A stretch of DNA of 64,000 nucleotides from Paenibacillus sp. UNC499MF (GTDB lineage Bacteria > Bacillota > Bacilli > Paenibacillales > NBRC-103111). Shown one piece after another: positions 44,798 to 55,174 of the stretch (the first letter of the stretch is position 1; each line of letters begins with the position of its first letter). The notes under the pieces were generated by a model. It saw nothing but the letters and a program-made list of their open reading frames with translations, searched no databases and was not told the DNA's origin. Location: contig NZ_FNVF01000011.1 of assembly GCF_900107975.1 (NCBI RefSeq), positions 95,828 through 159,827 of the forward strand, given 5' to 3'. The translations under genes and the position numbers were made by a program.

Positions 44798-45508
44798 ATG
44801 AGTGTACATATCGGAGCGAAGGAAAACGAAATCGCGGAACGTATTTTGCTGCCGGGAGACCCGCTGCGGGCGAAGTTTATCGCCGAGAATTTCCTGGAGG
44901 ATGTCGTATGTTATAACGAAGTGCGGGGGATGTACGGATTTACCGGAACCTATAAAGGCCAGCGCGTCTCTGTTCAAGGGACGGGCATGGGCGTGCCGAC
45001 CATTTCGATCTACGTGCACGAGCTGCTGGAAAGCTACGGCGTGAAGACGCTGGTGCGCGTCGGTACGTGCGGAGCCTTCCATGAAGACGTCAAGGTGCGC
45101 GATCTTGTGCTTGCGATGACTTCGCATACGGATTCCGCGGTTAACCGCATCCGCTTCAACGGGCTGGATTTTGCCCCGGCCGCTGATTTCGGGCTGCTGA
45201 AGAGCGCGTACGAAGCCGCCGAAGCCGCAGGCATGCCCGTACACGTGGGCAGCGTCTTCACGAGCGACACGTTCTACCGCGACGACGAAGGGGCGACAGC
45301 GGCTCTGCTGACGAAGTACGGCACTTTGGCGGTAGAGATGGAAACCGCCGCGCTGTACACGCTGGCCGCCAAGCGTAAAGCCCGCGCGCTGTCCATTCTG
45401 ACCGTCAGCGATCACCTCGTGACCGGCGAGGAAACGACGGCGGAAGAGCGCCAGACGACGTTCCGCCAGATGATCGAAGTCGCGCTCGATACGGTGATCC
45501 GGTATTAA
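44798..45508 (+). CDS. deoD: Purine nucleoside phosphorylase DeoD
   Basis: Trimeric/hexameric-type phosphorylase of 236 residues that splits purine (deoxy)nucleosides for salvage. Motifs: [13 protein letters not shown] (phosphate and nucleoside site), [34 protein letters not shown] and catalytic Asp in VSDHL. It is close to Bacillus DeoD in length. Confidence 0.96.
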   Translation: MSVHIGAKENEIAERILLPGDPLRAKFIAENFLEDVVCYNEVRGMYGFTGTYKGQRVSVQGTGMGVPTISIYVHELLESYGVKTLVRVGTCGAFHEDVKVRDLVLAMTSHTDSAVNRIRFNGLDFAPAADFGLLKSAYEAAEAAGMPVHVGSVFTSDTFYRDDEGATAALLTKYGTLAVEMETAALYTLAAKRKARALSILTVSDHLVTGEETTAEERQTTFRQMIEVALDTVIRY

Positions 45509-45544
45509 AATGTCGGATTCAACTAACTTGCCCGCTAGTTCAAT

Positions 45545-45586
45545 AAAAAAGACGCTCCCGGGATTTCGCTCGGGCTGCGTCTTCCT
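45545..45586. terminator. Terminator after deoD
   Basis: AAGACGC-CCCG pairs with CGGG-GCGTCTT, flanked by A- and T-rich tracts. Confidence 0.8.
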
Positions 45587-45610
45587 CCCCTGCTCCGAAC
45601 GGAACAGGCC

Positions 45611-45641
45611 GAATCCCTGACCCGGTGTCGGGGATTTTTTG
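45611..45641 (+). terminator. Second terminator-like hairpin after deoD
   Basis: AATCCC-GAC pairs with GTC-GGGATT, followed by TTTT. Confidence 0.7.
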
Positions 45642-45727
45642 TTGCGGCAGGAGACGGAAAGACCTTATGCTGCCTGCCGCATGTCTTAACAAGGCGTGTC
45701 TTTTAAGTAGGAGCCTGGTACGTGCAT

Positions 45728-45757
45728 AAAAAAAGAATCCGAAGTTAAACCGGATTC
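45728..45757 (-). terminator. Terminator of the royal-jelly-family gene
   Basis: GAATCCG (45735-45741) and CGGATTC (45751-45757). On the minus strand the stem is followed by seven T. Confidence 0.75.
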
Positions 45758-45913
45758 CGCCTGTGCTATTAGGTTTCTAATTAAAGTGCCTTCTATTTCC
45801 ACCTTCTGCTATACCACCATTTGTGATGCGGTTCAGCTTGACGGGATCAGTCGCGAAAAATGCGAAAAGAGCTGGTAGATGGCCGGCTCCCTGATGAGGG
45901 ATAGCTACCTTCC

Positions 45914-47011
45914 TTATGAAAAGGTAGGAGCAGGGAATTCATCAATTCTCATACGAAGTAAACTATACGGTTTTTCCCGCTGGTCTCTTCCATAATGAAA
46001 TCTCGCCTGCCGATGTAATTGATTCACAATGACATATAAGTATTGATCGGGGCCAATCGAAAAAGTATCCGGCCATAAAATTCTCGGGTCATGTGCGATG
46101 GTTTCCATAGTGCCATTCGGCAATATCTTCCGGATACTGTTGTTTTCATAGTCTCCCGCATAAACGGTTCCTTTTGCGCCGGTGATCATTCCATCAGACG
46201 CGCCTTTTTCCCCCCAATACCGCACATAGTGGGATAAATCCATGTCCTGTATCCTTCTGTCTCTTAGGGCTTCTGTTGAGATCGAGAACAGCTGACGGCT
46301 GGTTAGCGGAGCATAAAATAAAATCTTTCCATCAGGAGAAATCGCTAAACTATCGGAAGCCAATCTGAATGGGGACGTCGAGCCGTCCGGGTTTCGATTC
46401 ATCAAAATTCGACCTTCTACTTTCGGTAAAAAATAGGGGTCAGGTGAAGTTGATAGGGCCCCATTTAACCGTCTGAACGCGTTCCCATTTTCTAAATCTA
46501 CGACGATAACAGCCCCCGGCCCTTTGGAAGAAGAATCCGTTATATAGGCATAGCCTGCTCTTCCAACCCGAAAATCCAAACGGACATCATTCAGATAAGT
46601 TGTCGGCAGGACAACATCTTCGGCAAAGGTATATACTCTCCTTATTGTATTCCTGCTTAAATCAACAGCAACTAATTTTGCTCCCCCTTGAATAGGTTCA
46701 GAAAAATTTGGTGCACCTGTATCCAGTACCCAAAGGGTTCCTCTTCCATCAGCAACGATACTTTGGACACTGACGAAAGACATTGTAATATTTCCGGTAT
46801 TAACCAAATTGGTTTCTAAACTGGGATAAGGCTGCAATTCACCCTCAACAATTTCCGCCACAGTAAATTGAACGTCGTCTCCCCATTTCGGAAAGCAAAC
46901 AAAAATACGACCGGTTTCGGAAACGCTGACACCTGTAGGCATAGCCCCATAAAAAGCATGCACCAGTTCAAACTGCCCAAAATATTTTTCTATAGGTAAC
47001 CTAGGATGCAT
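45914..47011 (-). CDS. Major royal jelly/yellow-family beta-propeller protein
   Basis: Protein of 365 residues with the family features VQSIVADGRGTLWVLDTG, YAYITDSSSKGPGAVIVVDL and SDSLAISPDGKILFYAPLTS. The MRJP/yellow family forms six-bladed propellers; bacterial members are uncharacterised and may act as lactonases or ligand-binding proteins. No signal peptide is seen. The start is ATG 47011 behind GAGGAGG. Base and codon use is clearly more AT-rich than in the neighbours (many AAA, ATT, TTT), which suggests acquisition by transfer. It is monocistronic with its own terminator. Confidence 0.85.
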   Translation of the reverse strand: MHPRLPIEKYFGQFELVHAFYGAMPTGVSVSETGRIFVCFPKWGDDVQFTVAEIVEGELQPYPSLETNLVNTGNITMSFVSVQSIVADGRGTLWVLDTGAPNFSEPIQGGAKLVAVDLSRNTIRRVYTFAEDVVLPTTYLNDVRLDFRVGRAGYAYITDSSSKGPGAVIVVDLENGNAFRRLNGALSTSPDPYFLPKVEGRILMNRNPDGSTSPFRLASDSLAISPDGKILFYAPLTSRQLFSISTEALRDRRIQDMDLSHYVRYWGEKGASDGMITGAKGTVYAGDYENNSIRKILPNGTMETIAHDPRILWPDTFSIGPDQYLYVIVNQLHRQARFHYGRDQREKPYSLLRMRIDEFPAPTFS

Positions 47012-47293
47012 GATATCCTCCTCATCAAATCCGAACGTATATCACCTATATATGATGAAAAATTTTTGTAATGCCTAGTTCTTGATAAATTTTTCTATCC
47101 GGTTACGTGCACCTACTACGAGTTCCTCTCTGGGGTTCTAATGCTCCGGAGAAGCGGAAAGCGAAGGTATGGATGCGGGAGTTTATTCATCGGAAGCATT
47201 TTAACGTGGGAGCAAAGCCGCTTGTAGACGCAGACCGGGGTATCCGATAAAATACGGGGATACCAGTCACTCAACAGCAAGGAAGGGATCTTG

Positions 47294-48262
47294 ATGAACT
47301 TATCCGCAGACGGCCGGCCTATGTCGTCTTTTGTATACAGCTTCGCCTGCCACGAAGATGAAAAGGAGCTCTGCATGCTGGAGCTGCGCACCCTCCTGGG
47401 CGTCCGGCCGCAGGACGGTTGGGCCGAGAGCCCGCTGGACCTCGACCCGAGCCGGAGCCCGTTTATCCGGCACCGGCTGGAGGTCCGGCTCCAGGCGGCC
47501 AGCCTGGACGAGCTGGCCGAGGAGGCCGAGTCGCTCGATTTGAACGGGGACACGTTCAAGCTGCTCTATGTGGAGGCCGAAGGGAAGGCCTCCTACGACG
47601 AGCGGCGCGCCATCGAGCGCCTGATCGGCCGGCATGTCCGGGGCAAAGCGGACATGAAGCAGCCCCGGCACCTGCTCGGCGCGGCTTACGCCGGCGGCCG
47701 CTGGGTGCTGGGCCCGTGCCGCCGGAGCGAAGCTCTCTGGCTGGCGCACAACAGCAAGCCGCGGCACTACTCCACGGCCCTGAGCACGCGCGTGGCCCGC
47801 GCCGCGGTTAACATCGCGGTGCCGGACCCGGCCGGCATCCGCGCAGTCGATCCGTGCTGCGGCATCGGCACGGTGCTGGTGGAGGCGTTGTCGATGGGCA
47901 TCGACATCGTCGGCCGCGACCTCAACCCGCTTGCCGTCCGCGGCGCGCGGGAAAATCTCGCCCACTTCGGGTATCCCGATGTGGTGAAGATCTGCGACAT
48001 CCGCGATCTGGATGGCGCTTACGATGCGCTGCTTCTCGATATGCCGTACAATCTGTGCTCGGTCCTGAGCACGGAGGAGCAGCTCGAGATGCTGCGCAGC
48101 GCCCGCAGGCTGTCTCCGCGGGCGGTCGTCATTTCGGCGGAGCCGGTAGACGCCGCTCTGGAGCGGGCGGGCTTCGCCGTGAAGGACCGCTGCGTCGTCC
48201 GCAAAGGGAACTTCGAGCGGCAGATTATCGTGTGCGAGCGGCGGGAAGACGAGGCGGAATAG
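47294..48262 (+). CDS. Trm11/UPF0020-type RNA methyltransferase
   Basis: SAM-dependent methyltransferase of 322 residues. The N-terminal 170 residues are a variable RNA-binding-like region. The catalytic half shows motif I AVDPCCGIGTVLVEAL (about 193-208), GRDLNPLAVRGARENLA, and motif IV DMPYN in place of the common DPPY. Family members make N2-methylguanosine in tRNA or rRNA. ATG 47294 is chosen next to an in-frame TTG at 47291. The gene is very GC-rich compared with the AT-rich gene upstream. Confidence 0.87.
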   Translation: MNLSADGRPMSSFVYSFACHEDEKELCMLELRTLLGVRPQDGWAESPLDLDPSRSPFIRHRLEVRLQAASLDELAEEAESLDLNGDTFKLLYVEAEGKASYDERRAIERLIGRHVRGKADMKQPRHLLGAAYAGGRWVLGPCRRSEALWLAHNSKPRHYSTALSTRVARAAVNIAVPDPAGIRAVDPCCGIGTVLVEALSMGIDIVGRDLNPLAVRGARENLAHFGYPDVVKICDIRDLDGAYDALLLDMPYNLCSVLSTEEQLEMLRSARRLSPRAVVISAEPVDAALERAGFAVKDRCVVRKGNFERQIIVCERREDEAE

Positions 48263-48652
48263 GACGACGAAAGGGAGGCGGATATCTAAAAAGCTGTGTA
48301 ATACGCAGTTAAAACGGTATTGTCAGCAGCAAAAATAAATCTAAGATGGGCGGACCATCTAAGGACTCTGGCTCTGGTGCACAACGTCTATATATAGAGC
48401 GGACAGGCCCGGTAAAAATCTTTAACCACGACAATTAAGTGATGGATCCTGCCTTGGCGGGCGGTCTATCGCTTTTTTTATTTACCTTTCACATGATAAC
48501 AACAGCAATCAGGCCCCAACCCGTCGGTAAAGCACGGGTTTCCAGGTTATAGGTTTGAGCCGGAAATCCTCCGGCTAACTCTTGTTATTTGCAAGCCGAT
48601 GTTTTATATTGACATAATAGTAGGTCAAAAATAAAAGAGGTGAACGGACGGG
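48263..48652 (+). other. Intergenic stretch with several hairpins upstream of the TetR gene
   Basis: No gene is seen. A T-tailed hairpin at 48437-48480 (AAGTGATGGATC with GGTCTATCGCTT, using G-U pairs) probably ends the methyltransferase transcript. Two more hairpins follow: AACCCGT/ACGGGTT near 48518-48542 and AGCCGGA/TCCGGCT near 48558-48577. A TTGAC-N10-GTCAA inverted repeat lies at 48609-48628. Confidence 0.5.
48609..48628 (+). promoter_or_regulatory. Candidate TetR operator
   Basis: TTGAC (48609-48613), ten bases, GTCAA (48624-48628), about 25 bp before the TetR start. The position suits autorepression. Confidence 0.4.
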
Positions 48653-49435
48653 ATGACTCCACGCACGAAGGAACAAAACGAAGAGATCCGGCTGAGGCGT
48701 CTGGCACAAATCCGGAAAGCCGCTGCCGATGTGTTTTTGAATAAAGGGCTTTTACTGGAAATCCGCGATGTGGCTGCGCAGGCGGGACTCGGCTATGGCA
48801 CGGTATACCATTATTACAGCAATAAGGGTGATTTGCTCCACGATTTGCTGTGGGACGCGTTGGAGCGGGCAGGGGGATGGCTGGAGGCCCCTCTGGAGGC
48901 TCTGCCGAAGGTCCCGCTGGAGGCTCAACTGAAGGCCCCGTCGGAGGTCCGGCGCGCTTCGGCTTCAGGGCAGGCGCCGACGGGTGGGCTTTTCGGCTCC
49001 GCTGCCGAGCCGGACGCCGAGAGCTCGGCTGCCGCGGATTCCCGAAGCGGAGGCCGCGAAACGGCCGCTGCCGCAGAGCTTGGCCCCGTCGCCGCAGCCG
49101 GCGTCCGGCTGCTGCAGCTATGGGCGGAGGACCACGCCCTGTATCTGCTGCACAAGCAGGCCGGTGAGGGCTTTGCCTGGCTGCCTGAAGCGCGCTCGGC
49201 CCCTCTCGCGTCCGCCTTTCGCCGGGAAGTGCTCGCGCCGCTTTCCGCGCTGCTGGAAACCGGGCGTGCGGCGGACGGGGCTGCCGTTTCCGGTATAAAC
49301 GGTGCGGAACCGCCGTATCGGCGGCAGCACGCGGAAATGCTGCTGGCCGCCTTGGTCGGCTGCGCCTCGGTTTCGCTTCGCCGCGGAAAGCTGCACGAGG
49401 AGGCCGGGGATATCGCCCGTTTTTTAAAATTATAG
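48653..49435 (+). CDS. TetR-family regulator with low-complexity insert
   Basis: Regulator of 260 residues. The N-terminal helix-turn-helix (about 15-60) reads IRDVAAQAGLGYGTVYHYYSNKGDLLHDLLW, split here only for function: recognition helix YGTVYHYY. Residues about 78-145 are Pro/Leu/Glu then Ala/Ser/Gly-rich, interrupting the usual ligand domain; the C-terminal helices resume after that. Family members are usually 190-210 residues, so this is enlarged. The start follows AGAGGTGA. map follows after 26 bp and may be co-transcribed. Confidence 0.83.
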   Translation: MTPRTKEQNEEIRLRRLAQIRKAAADVFLNKGLLLEIRDVAAQAGLGYGTVYHYYSNKGDLLHDLLWDALERAGGWLEAPLEALPKVPLEAQLKAPSEVRRASASGQAPTGGLFGSAAEPDAESSAAADSRSGGRETAAAAELGPVAAAGVRLLQLWAEDHALYLLHKQAGEGFAWLPEARSAPLASAFRREVLAPLSALLETGRAADGAAVSGINGAEPPYRRQHAEMLLAALVGCASVSLRRGKLHEEAGDIARFLKL

Positions 49436-49461
49436 TAGAAATAAGGGGGGAATAAACCAAG

Positions 49462-50208
49462 ATGATCATTTTAAAATCACCCAGGGAAATCGAAGAGATG
49501 AAGCCGGCGGGCCAAATCATTGCGGACTGTTACCGCGAGGCGGCCAAACTGATCGAGCCTGGGATCACTACCCGGGAAATCAATGACTTTGTTGCCAGAC
49601 ACATCACCAAGCTGGGCGGCAGGCAGTTTACGAAAGGGTACAACGGTTTCCCCGCCGAAACCTGCACCTCGGTCAACGATGTGGTGGCCCACGGCATTCC
49701 TTCCAACCGGGCGCTTAAGGACGGCGACTTGCTCAAGCTTGACATCGTCGTGGAATACGGGGGATGGTTCGGCGATTCGTGCCATTGCTATGCGGTGGGC
49801 AATATCCGGCCGGAGGCGCAAAAATTAATGAAGGTGACCAAAGAATGCTTGGATCTGGGGATCGCCCGGGCGATCCCCGGGGGCAGGCTCGGAGACATAA
49901 CGTCGGCGATTCAACAGCATGCGGAAGCGAACGGGTTTTCGGTCGTACGCGATCTGCTGGCGCACGGGATCGGGCGGAGCCTGCACGAGGAACCGAGCTA
50001 CGAGCATATCGGCGCAGCCGGCAAAGGCATTCGGTTAAAGGAAGGCATGGTGTTTACGATTGAACCGATGCTCAACGAAGGTACATTCCGTATCATGATC
50101 GACGACGATCAGTGGACGGCGAGAACAGCCGACGGCAAATTGTCCGCGCAGTATGAGCATACGGTCGCAATCACGCCGGATGGGCCGTTGATTTTGACGG
50201 CGCAGTAA
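49462..50208 (+). CDS. map: Type I methionine aminopeptidase
   Basis: Removes the initiator Met from nascent proteins; 248 residues. Metal ligands are visible: Asp in LKLDIVVEYGG, Asp in GWFGDSC, His in LAHGIGRSLHEEP, Glu in FTIEPML and Glu in YEHTVAIT. The ribosomal-protein operon normally holds the main map gene, so this isolated copy is probably a second paralogue. Confidence 0.93.
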   Translation: MIILKSPREIEEMKPAGQIIADCYREAAKLIEPGITTREINDFVARHITKLGGRQFTKGYNGFPAETCTSVNDVVAHGIPSNRALKDGDLLKLDIVVEYGGWFGDSCHCYAVGNIRPEAQKLMKVTKECLDLGIARAIPGGRLGDITSAIQQHAEANGFSVVRDLLAHGIGRSLHEEPSYEHIGAAGKGIRLKEGMVFTIEPMLNEGTFRIMIDDDQWTARTADGKLSAQYEHTVAITPDGPLILTAQ

Positions 50209-50285
50209 GAAGTGGCGAATGTACGGGAAAATGCGTCCTAATGGAAAATAATTTTGCCGCTTCGGGTGGAAAAAGGTGCAAATTC

Positions 50286-50322
50286 AAAAAGGAGAACAGT
50301 GAATCCCTGTTCTCCTTTTTTT
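50286..50322. terminator. Bidirectional terminator
   Basis: AAAAAGGAGAACAG (50286-50299) and CTGTTCTCCTTTTT (50307-50320) around a 7-base loop, between convergent genes. Confidence 0.93.
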
Positions 50323-50336
50323 GTTCTGCGTGGAGG

Positions 50337-50588
50337 TTATTCCTGGCCCGAAGATGATCTGTTTTTATTTCCATGGCCCGACTGCTTATCATTGTCGCCC
50401 AGTCCTTCACCGGCTTTGTTGCCTAATGCGGCGCCCGCAACCCCGCCTGCCAATGTGCCCAAAGGGCCTAGAATGGAGCCAACGGCAGCGCCTGCCGCAG
50501 CACCTCCGACGGTTCCCACAGCTTCACCGGCATTAATACCGTCTTGGCCGTTGCTGTTGCGGTTCTGTTTATTGTTATTCTCGGACAT
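50337..50588 (-). CDS. Small glycine-zipper protein
   Basis: Protein of 83 residues. A polar Asn/Gln-rich N-terminus is followed by GTVGGAAAGAAVGSILGPL and LAGGVAGAALGNKAGEG, a Gly/Ala-zipper membrane-associated segment, and a hydrophilic tail. Such proteins may insert in membranes or spore layers; function is unknown. ATG 50588 follows AAGGAGG; the frame to 50684 is not supported. Confidence 0.75.
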   Translation of the reverse strand: MSENNNKQNRNSNGQDGINAGEAVGTVGGAAAGAAVGSILGPLGTLAGGVAGAALGNKAGEGLGDNDKQSGHGNKNRSSSGQE

Positions 50589-50762
50589 GTTGTTTCCCTC
50601 CTTGTACGTACGTGATACGGAAGCACAGCTTGTTTGGATCAGCGATGGTCCCAACCTAGTGTACCCGTCCTTCAGGAAAGACATCCCATGATTTCTGTAA
50701 CGGTTTTAAATCAAATGAGCTGGTCGAGGTTTGTTAATCAAGCTAAAATTAATCCCCAAAAG

Positions 50763-50801
50763 AGCAAGCAGAGCGGGCAGCACCGCCAAGCTTGCTTTTT
50801 T
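50763..50801 (+). terminator. Orphan intrinsic terminator
   Basis: AGCAAGC (50763-50769) pairs with GCTTGCT (50790-50796), with an inner GCGG/CCGC stem, followed by a T-run. Confidence 0.75.
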
Positions 50802-50881
50802 GTGTTCTGTTAAACGAACTGAAAGTAGGATCGTACTTTTAAGACGAGACACCGGAATTTTTACCCTTTTAAAAAAAGGCA

Positions 50882-50910
50882 TTGAAATCAATGTAACTCT
50901 TAGTTATAAT
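50882..50910 (+). promoter_or_regulatory. Promoter of the frl operon
   Basis: TTGAAA (50882-50887), 17 bp, TATAAT (50905-50910). The -10 box is part of a 25-bp block repeated before frlB. Confidence 0.85.
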
Positions 50911-50928
50911 ACAAAGCATAACAAATAA
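50904..50928 (+). promoter_or_regulatory. Repeated 25-bp operator-like block, copy 1
   Basis: TTATAATACAA-AG-CATAACAAATAA. It matches the block at 53181-53205 at 23 of 25 bases. It includes the -10 box and a GTTAT-N10-ATAAC inverted repeat (the leading G is at 50903). FrlR is the likely ligand. Confidence 0.65.
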
Positions 50929-50941
50929 TAAAACGCTTTCA
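50928..50941 (+). promoter_or_regulatory. cre-like site (CcpA)
   Basis: ATAAAACGCTTTCA is close to the catabolite-responsive element TGWAARCGYTWWCA. It is about 18 bp downstream of the -10 box, where CcpA would block transcription. Confidence 0.55.
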
Positions 50942-50959
50942 TTAAGAGAGGGTGAAGCA

Positions 50960-53147
<2,188 letters not shown>

Positions 53148-53180
53148 TCAAAAAAATGTTGTTTTAATTGTAATGTTAAT

Positions 53181-53205
53181 TTATAATACAAGACATAACA
53201 AATAA
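53181..53205 (+). promoter_or_regulatory. Repeated 25-bp operator-like block, copy 2, with internal promoter
   Basis: TTATAATACAA-GA-CATAACAAATAA. With -35 TTGTTT (53159-53164), 17 bp and -10 TATAAT (53182-53187) it forms a second promoter before frlB. Confidence 0.65.
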
Positions 53206-53252
53206 AATTGGATCATATTGGAGATCGTCTCTAATATGGGGAGGGAACGAAC

Positions 53253-54266
53253 ATGTTGAACTTTGATGAACAGTTATTCCTTAAGCTTGTGGAACAAGAG
53301 GGCCTTGCCTTCAGAGGGCAGATTGAAGAGATTGTGGACGGAATTTGCAAACAAGGGTACAGCAACCTCTTTCTGATCGGAGCGGGCGGTACGATCGCCA
53401 TGATGTATCCTTACGAATATATTTTGAAATCGAACTCGACGATTGACGTGCATGCGGAGATCGCCGCTGAGTTCATGGTCATGAACAACCGCCATTTCAG
53501 CAAAGATTCGGTATGTATCTTCACCTCCGTATCCGGGACCACTCAGGAGACTGTGGCCGCAGCCGAGTTCTGTAAAGAGCGGGGCGCGACCACCATTGCC
53601 CTCGTAGCTGAACCGGACACACCGCTGACGAAGATTGTGGATCACTGCATCACCACCGGCTCGGAGAAGCATTCCTTCGATACATTCTTCATGCTGCTGC
53701 ACATGGTCGTATTCCGCTTCATGTATAACAACAACGAGTTCCCTCAATATGATCAATTCGTCAAGGAAGTCTCCCTGCTGCCGCGTGCGATTCTGGATGC
53801 GGTCAAGACATTCGATCCGAAAGCGGAAGCCTTCGCTAAGGAGCATAAGGATACCGACTACCACATGATGGTCGGCTCCGGAAATCTGTGGGGGAATACG
53901 TACTCCTACGCGATGTGCATTCTGGAAGAGATGCAGTGGATTCACGCCAAATCGATCCATGCGGCGGAATTCTTCCACGGCACGCTTGAGCTGGTGGTTG
54001 AGGATACCAGCGTGATTTTGCTGAAAGGTGAAGACGAAACCCGTCCGCTTATGGACCGTGTAGAACGTTTTGCCGAGAAAATTACGAAGAAGCTGACCCT
54101 TATTGATACCAAAGAATTCAAAATGGAAGGCATCAGCGAAGAGTTCAGAAAGCATTTTTCCGTTAATATCAACTGGTCCGTGCTCAGCCGCATCAGCGTC
54201 CACCTGGAGCGCGAGAGAAACCATCCGTTAACGCTTAGAAGATACTATCGTCAAATGGAATATTAA
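53253..54266 (+). CDS. frlB: FrlB, fructoselysine-6-phosphate deglycase
   Basis: SIS-domain enzyme of 337 residues that splits fructoselysine 6-phosphate into glucose 6-phosphate and lysine. Two SIS domains are seen: LFLIGAGGTIAMMYPYEYIL with FTSVSGTTQETV (phosphosugar Ser/Thr), and HMMVGSGNLWG with SIHAAEFFHGTLELV. Length equals E. coli FrlB. The start follows GGGAGG. It has its own promoter copy within the operon. Confidence 0.93.
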   Translation: MLNFDEQLFLKLVEQEGLAFRGQIEEIVDGICKQGYSNLFLIGAGGTIAMMYPYEYILKSNSTIDVHAEIAAEFMVMNNRHFSKDSVCIFTSVSGTTQETVAAAEFCKERGATTIALVAEPDTPLTKIVDHCITTGSEKHSFDTFFMLLHMVVFRFMYNNNEFPQYDQFVKEVSLLPRAILDAVKTFDPKAEAFAKEHKDTDYHMMVGSGNLWGNTYSYAMCILEEMQWIHAKSIHAAEFFHGTLELVVEDTSVILLKGEDETRPLMDRVERFAEKITKKLTLIDTKEFKMEGISEEFRKHFSVNINWSVLSRISVHLERERNHPLTLRRYYRQMEY

Positions 54267-54274
54267 AATGTCGT

Positions 54275-54302
54275 GAGCACTACTTTGTAGTGCTCCTCTT
54301 TT
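54275..54302 (+). terminator. Hairpin between frlB and frlD
   Basis: GAGCACTAC (54275-54283), TTT, GTAGTGCTC (54287-54295), then CTCTTTT. A perfect stem but a weak T-run: a partial terminator or mRNA-processing element. Confidence 0.6.
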
Positions 54303-54326
54303 AATCGCAGGGAAGGCGGGAGCAAG

Positions 54327-55109
54327 ATGAGAATTGTTACAGTCGGAGATAACTGCATGGATGTCTATCAGGCCAGCGGCAAAGCTTATCCGGGCGGCAA
54401 CCCGGTGAATGTGGCCGTTTATTTGACCGAGCTAGGCGCAGAGGCCGCTTATATCGGCTGGGTAGGTACCGACATGTATGGGGAGATTATGATTCAGGCG
54501 ATTCGGGATAAAGGTGTGGACACTTCCCGGATATCCAAAAAGCCTGGAAAAACAGCGGTAACCCACGTCGAGATGATGGGAAACGACCGCAAGTTTGGCG
54601 ATTACGACGAAGGAGTTATGGCACAGTTCTCCCTTACTCCGGAAGAGCTCGGCTTTGCGGGAAATTACCAGCTTGTACATTCGGGAATATGGGGGCATGC
54701 GGATAAATATTTTGCCGCGTTTAAGGAAAAGGGGCTGGTAACCTCCTTTGATTTCTCGGATCAGCTTGGCGACGAGCTCGTACAGACCTTAACGCCTCAC
54801 GTGGATTATCCGTTCTTCTCGTATACCCGGGACGATGACTATATCCGGGGACTGCTGACCGAAGTGAAGCAGAGAGGTTCTCAGATTGCCGTAGCTACCC
54901 TGGGTGAGAACGGTTCACTTGCCTATGACGGAGAGCGGTTCTATACGTGCGGTGTCGGTAAGGTGGATGTGGTGGATACGATGGGTGCGGGAGATTCGTT
55001 CATTGCCGGGTTCATCTACGGCAGATTGAAAGGGATTTCGATAGAAGCGTGCCTGGAGCTTGGTGCGGCCACAGCGGCCAAGACCATAGGATATTTCGGG
55101 GCATGGTGA
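54327..55109 (+). CDS. frlD: FrlD, fructoselysine 6-kinase
   Basis: PfkB/ribokinase-family kinase of 260 residues. The start MRIVTVGDNCMDVY, GGNPVNVAVYLTELG, and the catalytic signature VDTMGAGDSFIAGF (Asp as base) are present. It phosphorylates fructoselysine before FrlB cleavage. The start is preceded by GGAAGGCGGGAG. Confidence 0.93.
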   Translation: MRIVTVGDNCMDVYQASGKAYPGGNPVNVAVYLTELGAEAAYIGWVGTDMYGEIMIQAIRDKGVDTSRISKKPGKTAVTHVEMMGNDRKFGDYDEGVMAQFSLTPEELGFAGNYQLVHSGIWGHADKYFAAFKEKGLVTSFDFSDQLGDELVQTLTPHVDYPFFSYTRDDDYIRGLLTEVKQRGSQIAVATLGENGSLAYDGERFYTCGVGKVDVVDTMGAGDSFIAGFIYGRLKGISIEACLELGAATAAKTIGYFGAW

Positions 55110-55120
55110 CTGATGCAGGC

Positions 55121-55156
55121 CATCAATGTATAATACGTAGTATATAATCATTGATG
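55121..55156 (+). promoter_or_regulatory. Inverted-repeat operator before frlR
   Basis: CATCAATG (55121-55128) and CATTGATG (55149-55156) are perfect arms. Between them TATAATAC-GTA-GTATATAAT carries a second, smaller symmetry and a -10-like box, and shares TATAATAC with the two 25-bp blocks. Confidence 0.65.
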
Positions 55157-55174
55157 GATAAGGATGAATGAACG

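Larger units (their letters stand above)
45587..45913. other. Intergenic stretch downstream of convergent deoD and royal-jelly-family genes
   Basis: No gene is seen. It contains the hairpin at 45611 and a minus-strand terminator at 45728-45757. The remainder (about 45760-45913) shows no open frame or repeat that I can support. Confidence 0.5.
50589..50959 (+). other. Intergenic stretch with an orphan terminator and the frl promoter
   Basis: No gene is seen. An intrinsic terminator on the plus strand (50763-50801) has no protein gene upstream of it in the same orientation after the terminator at 50286. The frl promoter follows at 50882. Confidence 0.55.

Noticed and set aside
50731-50928. Plus-strand frame of 65 codons before frlC
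   Set aside because: It runs through an intrinsic terminator and the frl promoter. Composition is not coding-like.
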